Shown: one piece after another, positions 60,678 through 64,000 of the stretch
Layout: each line of letters starts with the position of its first letter
Numbering within the stretch: the stretch's first letter is position 1
Assembly: GCA_012730105.1 (NCBI GenBank)
Contig: JAAYBJ010000146.1
Coordinates: forward strand, 1 to 64,000
Origin: Candidatus Hydrogenedentota bacterium
GTDB taxonomy: Bacteria > Hydrogenedentota > Hydrogenedentia > Hydrogenedentales > CAITNO01
Length of the DNA stretch: 64,000 nucleotides
Direction: 5' to 3'
The notes under the pieces: model-generated
Told to the model about the DNA's origin: nothing
The model's database searches: none
The model's input: only the letters and a program-made list of their open reading frames with translations
Position numbers and translations under genes: made by a program

Positions 60678-62891
60678 ATGACGGAAAAACAGTCGAAACA
60701 GGACATGCAAAAGATTCTGGATGAAGTCGTGGCTATTGGCAAAAAACAAGCGGAGGCGTATCAGGCAAAGATCAGTGACAACCTGGCCAAAATGCGGGCA
60801 CAACTGGATTCCATGCTGGAATCCGTTACGACGGAGTTACAGGAAAGCTCACTGGAATCCCCTGAGCACCAGTCCCTGTTTGACAGCCTTCGTGAGAAAC
60901 TAAGCGGGGCGCATGGGGCCGACGAAACCGCGTCTGAGGATGGAAACGCTCTTGAGGAAGCGCGGCAACGCATTCAAGAACTTGAACGGCAGATTCAGGA
61001 ATCCCCGAACAATCACGTTCAACGGCATATACAGGAACTCGAACAGAACCTCGAGAAAAGAAATGAAACAATCAACATAGCCCGCCGGCGGATCCTGCGC
61101 CTGCAGGAAAAAATTGAGGGTATGGCCGCGGATCGCGCCACCGCCCTGCAGCGTGTTGCGGATTTTGAAATGCAGCTGGAACGCAAAAATGCCGCATTGC
61201 AGGCGTCTGAGGAAAGATTTACCGATTTGCGACGAAAATTTGATCTCAAAATGGGCGGCAATGAGGCGCTGAACGCGCAAATGCTCGCCTTGGAACGCCA
61301 GGTTGAAGAAAAAAACAACTTATTGCGGTTCCATGAAGATCGGGCGCAACAGGCGCTGGCGCAGTCTGACACCAACTCCGGCGAAGTGGCAAGAATGGAA
61401 GAGCGCGTGCAGGCGGTGACGGCACAGTTGGAAGAGCAGAAAAATCAAGTGCTTGAATATGAGAAGCGCGTTAAGGAATTGCAGGAGGAACTGCAGGCGC
61501 TTCAGGCGTCCCGAACACAGGAGGAGCAGGACCTGTTGCAGTCCGCGCGTAATGAGGTGGAATCCAGGATGGAAGCGCTGCGTGGGGAAATGGCCGCGCT
61601 GGAACAACAGAACGTTTCCCTGAAAGAAGAACTGGCACAGTGCAAAACCGCCCTGGAGGAGGGCCTTGAGAAAGCGGCAGCCGTTGAAAACGCGCTCGCC
61701 GAAGAAACAGCCAGGTATGAAGAGGCTGAGGTCCGGTTACAGGGCCTGGCGGCGCAGACGGACGGCAAGGAAAAGGAATCGGCGGCGCTTGCGGGCGAAG
61801 TGGAAGCCTATAAATCACGCGTACAGGAACTCGAGGCGAGTCTTCAGCAAGCCAATCAAGCCATCCAAAAAACAAAAGAAGAAGGCGAAACCGCGTTACG
61901 CCAGGTTCGGGAGGAATTGGAGGAAAAGAGTACCCGGGTTGATGACCTTGCGTCACAGTTGGGCATAAGCGACGGGGAACGTCAGGAGATGAACACCGCC
62001 CTCGCAGAAGTGCGCAAGGAAATGGAGGAATTGCGCGCGACGAGTTATGATGCTCTCTCTGAAAAGGATGCCGCCCGGGTGCAGGTGGAGGAACTTTCCG
62101 GGAAACTGATCCAACTTGAAGACACGCTGAAACAGGCCCCCACTTCCGAGGAACTTGCCGCACTTGAACTGAAATATGAAGAGGAACGCAAACGGGCGGA
62201 TATGGTTCAGGAAAGACTTGACCAGGAGATGGCGAACGGGACCAAGGCCGGTTTGGCGCGACAACTGGCGGATGTGCTGCGTGATCTGGAGGAGGCCCGG
62301 GAAGAAATCAGGCGTCTTCGCAATCTTCCGCAAGCGGAAGCGCCTCGGGAAAGCGCCGTTCCGGAAAGCGCCGTTCCGGAGAGCGCCGTTCCGGAGAGCG
62401 GCCCCCAAGAGGCGGCCGGCCATTCCTGGAAGGAACTGTTTGACACGATGCCCTCGGTAAAGCGGAAAAATCTTGGCGACGCGCTCGTTGAGACGGGAAT
62501 CATTCGGCAGGAGCAACTGGCCGAGGCCATGCAGACACAAAAGATGCACCCTGAAGCCGGCCTGGCGACTATTTTGCTGAATAAAAAAATGGTGCCGGAA
62601 CAGGATGTGGCGGAAATAATTTCCTTGTTGAGCGATGTGCCGCGTGTGTCCCTTGAAAGCATCGATATTGACGCGGAGGCTGCAGCGTTGCTTCCGGAAA
62701 AGATCGCCAGGATGAAACACTGCATCCCCGTGCGCGCCGACGCCGAAGAAATTGAAGTGGCCATGGAAAGCCCCATGGATCTGGTCGCGATAGAGGATAT
62801 CGAACGGGTAACCAACAGACGCGTGGTGCCCAAGGTTGCGTTGCGTTCCCAGATTGAAGCCGCCCTTGACGCTGTGTTCAAGCCGGCCTAA
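60678..62891 (+). CDS. Long coiled-coil protein with C-terminal GspE N-domain (MshEN-like)
   Basis: The 737-residue soluble protein is coiled coil from about 50 to 555, dominated by E, Q, K and A with leucine heptads (for example LEERIQ- and LQEELQALQASRTQEEQDL-like stretches). A short Pro-rich linker containing repeated PESAV follows (about 557-575). From about 597 to the end it has the N-terminal domain of type II secretion/pilus ATPases: GDALVETGIIRQEQLAEAM, VPEQDVAEIISLL and ALLPEKIARMKHCIPV, RVVPKVALRSQIEAA. There is no ATPase core. GspE N-domains bind GspL/PilM-type partners, or c-di-GMP in MshEN. A scaffold for a pilus or secretion machine is a possibility. Confidence 0.78.
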   Translation: MTEKQSKQDMQKILDEVVAIGKKQAEAYQAKISDNLAKMRAQLDSMLESVTTELQESSLESPEHQSLFDSLREKLSGAHGADETASEDGNALEEARQRIQELERQIQESPNNHVQRHIQELEQNLEKRNETINIARRRILRLQEKIEGMAADRATALQRVADFEMQLERKNAALQASEERFTDLRRKFDLKMGGNEALNAQMLALERQVEEKNNLLRFHEDRAQQALAQSDTNSGEVARMEERVQAVTAQLEEQKNQVLEYEKRVKELQEELQALQASRTQEEQDLLQSARNEVESRMEALRGEMAALEQQNVSLKEELAQCKTALEEGLEKAAAVENALAEETARYEEAEVRLQGLAAQTDGKEKESAALAGEVEAYKSRVQELEASLQQANQAIQKTKEEGETALRQVREELEEKSTRVDDLASQLGISDGERQEMNTALAEVRKEMEELRATSYDALSEKDAARVQVEELSGKLIQLEDTLKQAPTSEELAALELKYEEERKRADMVQERLDQEMANGTKAGLARQLADVLRDLEEAREEIRRLRNLPQAEAPRESAVPESAVPESAVPESGPQEAAGHSWKELFDTMPSVKRKNLGDALVETGIIRQEQLAEAMQTQKMHPEAGLATILLNKKMVPEQDVAEIISLLSDVPRVSLESIDIDAEAAALLPEKIARMKHCIPVRADAEEIEVAMESPMDLVAIEDIERVTNRRVVPKVALRSQIEAALDAVFKPA
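62348..62400 (+). repeat. 15-base in-frame tandem repeat in the coiled-coil gene
   Basis: The unit GGAAAGCGCCGTTCC is repeated three and a half times, encoding repeated PESAV. It falls in the linker between coiled coil and GspE-N domain, where length changes of five residues per copy should be tolerated. Confidence 0.85.
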
Positions 62892-62920
62892 GCCTACCGT
62901 TGAAGGATGAAAACACAGGC

Positions 62921-63721
62921 TCACTTCTCGATTCGGGCAAAGATTTCGCGCTTGAGAACGCCGTAGGGGGTGAAACTGCCGTGCAGGGTCAGGTAAATCG
63001 CCGCGGTCACGGTTATGGCGGTGCCCGAAAAAATGGCCAGCATGATGGCGATTTGATATTTGATCGCTGTGGCGGGATCGGAACCGCCCAAAATGACGCC
63101 GGTCATCATGCCGGGAAGGGAGACAACGCCCATGGTCGCCATGGTCGCAATCGTTGGGGCAAGCGCGTCCCGCAGGGCATCTCGTAAAAACGGTTGGGCC
63201 GCCTCGTGGAGACGGGCGCCTGACGCGAGGGCGTGGAGATAGGCCTTTTCCCGTTTATGGAGGGATTCATAGAAACCGCGTATGCCCACAATGTCCGCGC
63301 GCAGGCAATTGCCCAATATCATGCCGGCAATGGGGATCACATAGCGGGCGTCAAAAAGCGGGTCCGGTCGGATAATGACCAGGACAAAAATGAGGAGGGG
63401 CGCCAGCACGCCCATCAGGAGAGAAAGGGAAAGGGGCAACAGAAAAATACGGGCCCGGAGTCCGCAACCGCGAACAATGGAAGCATCCGCGACCAGGACC
63501 ATGACCGCAATCCAGCCTATGTTCAGCCAGGGATTGTTCCAGCGGAACACGTACTGCAGGTAGAAACCGATAAACAGGAGCTGCACGGTCATGCGCAGGA
63601 CGCCCATGAAAGTGTCTCCCAGCAAGGGGACGCCGTGCCAGAGGAACACGGCCATGGGAAAAATCAGCAGTCCGTATCCCAACGCCAGCTGCCAGTAACT
63701 GATATCCGACGCACCCATCAT
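62921..63721 (-). CDS. fetB: Iron export ABC permease FetB family (UPF0014)
   Basis: The 266-residue membrane protein has about seven transmembrane helices and the UPF0014 pattern: [16 protein letters not shown], then [19 protein letters not shown] and [18 protein letters not shown]. FetB and FetA form an iron exporter that protects against iron overload or oxidative stress. It overlaps fetA by four bases (ATGA) and lies convergent with the coiled-coil gene 29 bases away. Confidence 0.9.
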   Translation of the reverse strand: MMGASDISYWQLALGYGLLIFPMAVFLWHGVPLLGDTFMGVLRMTVQLLFIGFYLQYVFRWNNPWLNIGWIAVMVLVADASIVRGCGLRARIFLLPLSLSLLMGVLAPLLIFVLVIIRPDPLFDARYVIPIAGMILGNCLRADIVGIRGFYESLHKREKAYLHALASGARLHEAAQPFLRDALRDALAPTIATMATMGVVSLPGMMTGVILGGSDPATAIKYQIAIMLAIFSGTAITVTAAIYLTLHGSFTPYGVLKREIFARIEK

Positions 63722-64000
63722 GAGTCTCCTGTCGCGAGGTCGGGCAGGTGATACACCCCGCCGTTGAAAACGAAATCACGCACGTCATGAGATACGGACA
63801 CGATGGCAAGGTCTTCCCGGCTGGACAGGTAGGCGCGCACTTGCTTCTTGGCCTCGCCATCAAGCGCGGACGCCGCTTCATCCAGCAGGAGGAGGGGCCG
63901 TCGCAGCAATAAGGCGCCGATCAAGGCCACCCGCTGCTTTTCGCCGCCGGAAAGGCTGGTTATGTCCTTGTGTAGTAAAGGCAGGGGTAATCGAAAGTGC
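63718..64000 (-). CDS. fetA: FetA-type ABC ATPase, 3' part, truncated by window edge
   Basis: The last 94 residues of an ABC ATPase are present: signature [20 protein letters not shown], Walker [13 protein letters not shown] and H-loop VSVSHDVRD. The Walker A motif and the start lie beyond base 64000. It partners the FetB-type permease encoded just downstream. Confidence 0.88.
   Translation of the reverse strand, partial: HFRLPLPLLHKDITSLSGGEKQRVALIGALLLRRPLLLLDEAASALDGEAKKQVRAYLSSREDLAIVSVSHDVRDFVFNGGVYHLPDLATGDS

Overview
This 64 kb window looks like a chromosomal segment of a Gram-negative, at least facultatively anaerobic bacterium. Outer-membrane genes (a PagL-like lipid A deacylase, an Mla-type lipid transporter with its auxiliary lipoprotein) indicate a diderm. 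The style of the gene set (Tat-exported Gfo/Idh/MocA oxidoreductase, sialidase fused to a formylglycine-generating-enzyme-like domain, a HEAT fragment of a planctobacterial type, kinase-SUMF1 fusion, prepilin cluster, short dispersed palindromes) resembles Hydrogenedentota/PVC-like phyla. That placement is inference; no rRNA or full marker set is present.

Layout. 1-2.4 kb: end of an IS4-family element next to a HEAT-domain fragment and a Gfo/Idh/MocA oxidoreductase, then an intergenic palindromic element. 2.8-8.4 kb: an exported esterase-like protein, then an operon of ferredoxin, hybrid cluster protein (hcp) and a methyltransferase behind an FNR/DNR-like site. 8.4-17.4 kb, minus strand: gpmA, a TIM-barrel isomerase, a 60-residue Cys-rich protein, a PocR/AraC regulator, a WalJ-like hydrolase, an exported protein of unknown function, fdxA, hemD, hemC and hemA. 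17.4-21.3 kb, plus: parA-parB-serS-sirtuin. 21.4-25.2 kb, minus: system II cytochrome c maturation (ccsA, resB, lipoprotein). 25.3-30.9 kb, plus: MarR regulator, a three-part MFS/PlsC/AMP-ligase fusion and an orphan MalK-type ATPase. 30.9-34.8 kb, minus: PagL-like protein and four type II secretion/type IV pilus genes. 35-35.7 kb: a 45-residue zinc-finger-like protein with a strong promoter, and a structured RNA that I propose is 6S RNA.

36-45.7 kb, minus: an FGE-sialidase fusion, then the most interesting part, a four-gene NuoE / NuoF-GltD / NuoG-NfnA / NfnB operon. It merges HydABC/NuoEFG-type NADH modules with both subunits of the Nfn transhydrogenase and carries two copies of the NfnB-like module. 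I read it as an electron-bifurcating transhydrogenase-like complex of unusual architecture. 46.4-49.1 kb: Ser/Thr kinase-SUMF1 fusion, terminator, tRNA-Met and tRNA-Ser. 49.1-54.4 kb, minus: TgpA-like transglutaminase, DUF58 protein, MoxR ATPase and an alpha/beta hydrolase whose nucleophile serine is a glycine. 54.6-60.3 kb, plus: ligA-mlaE-mlaF-mlaD-lipoprotein. 60.7-62.9 kb: a long coiled-coil protein with a GspE-N-terminal-type domain. 62.9-64 kb, minus: fetB and the end of fetA.

Most genes are intact, densely packed and in operons with 4-20 base overlaps or short gaps. Recurrent themes are Fe-S/redox metabolism (hcp, two ferredoxins, Nfn-like complex, heme and cytochrome c maturation, iron export) and cell-envelope biogenesis.
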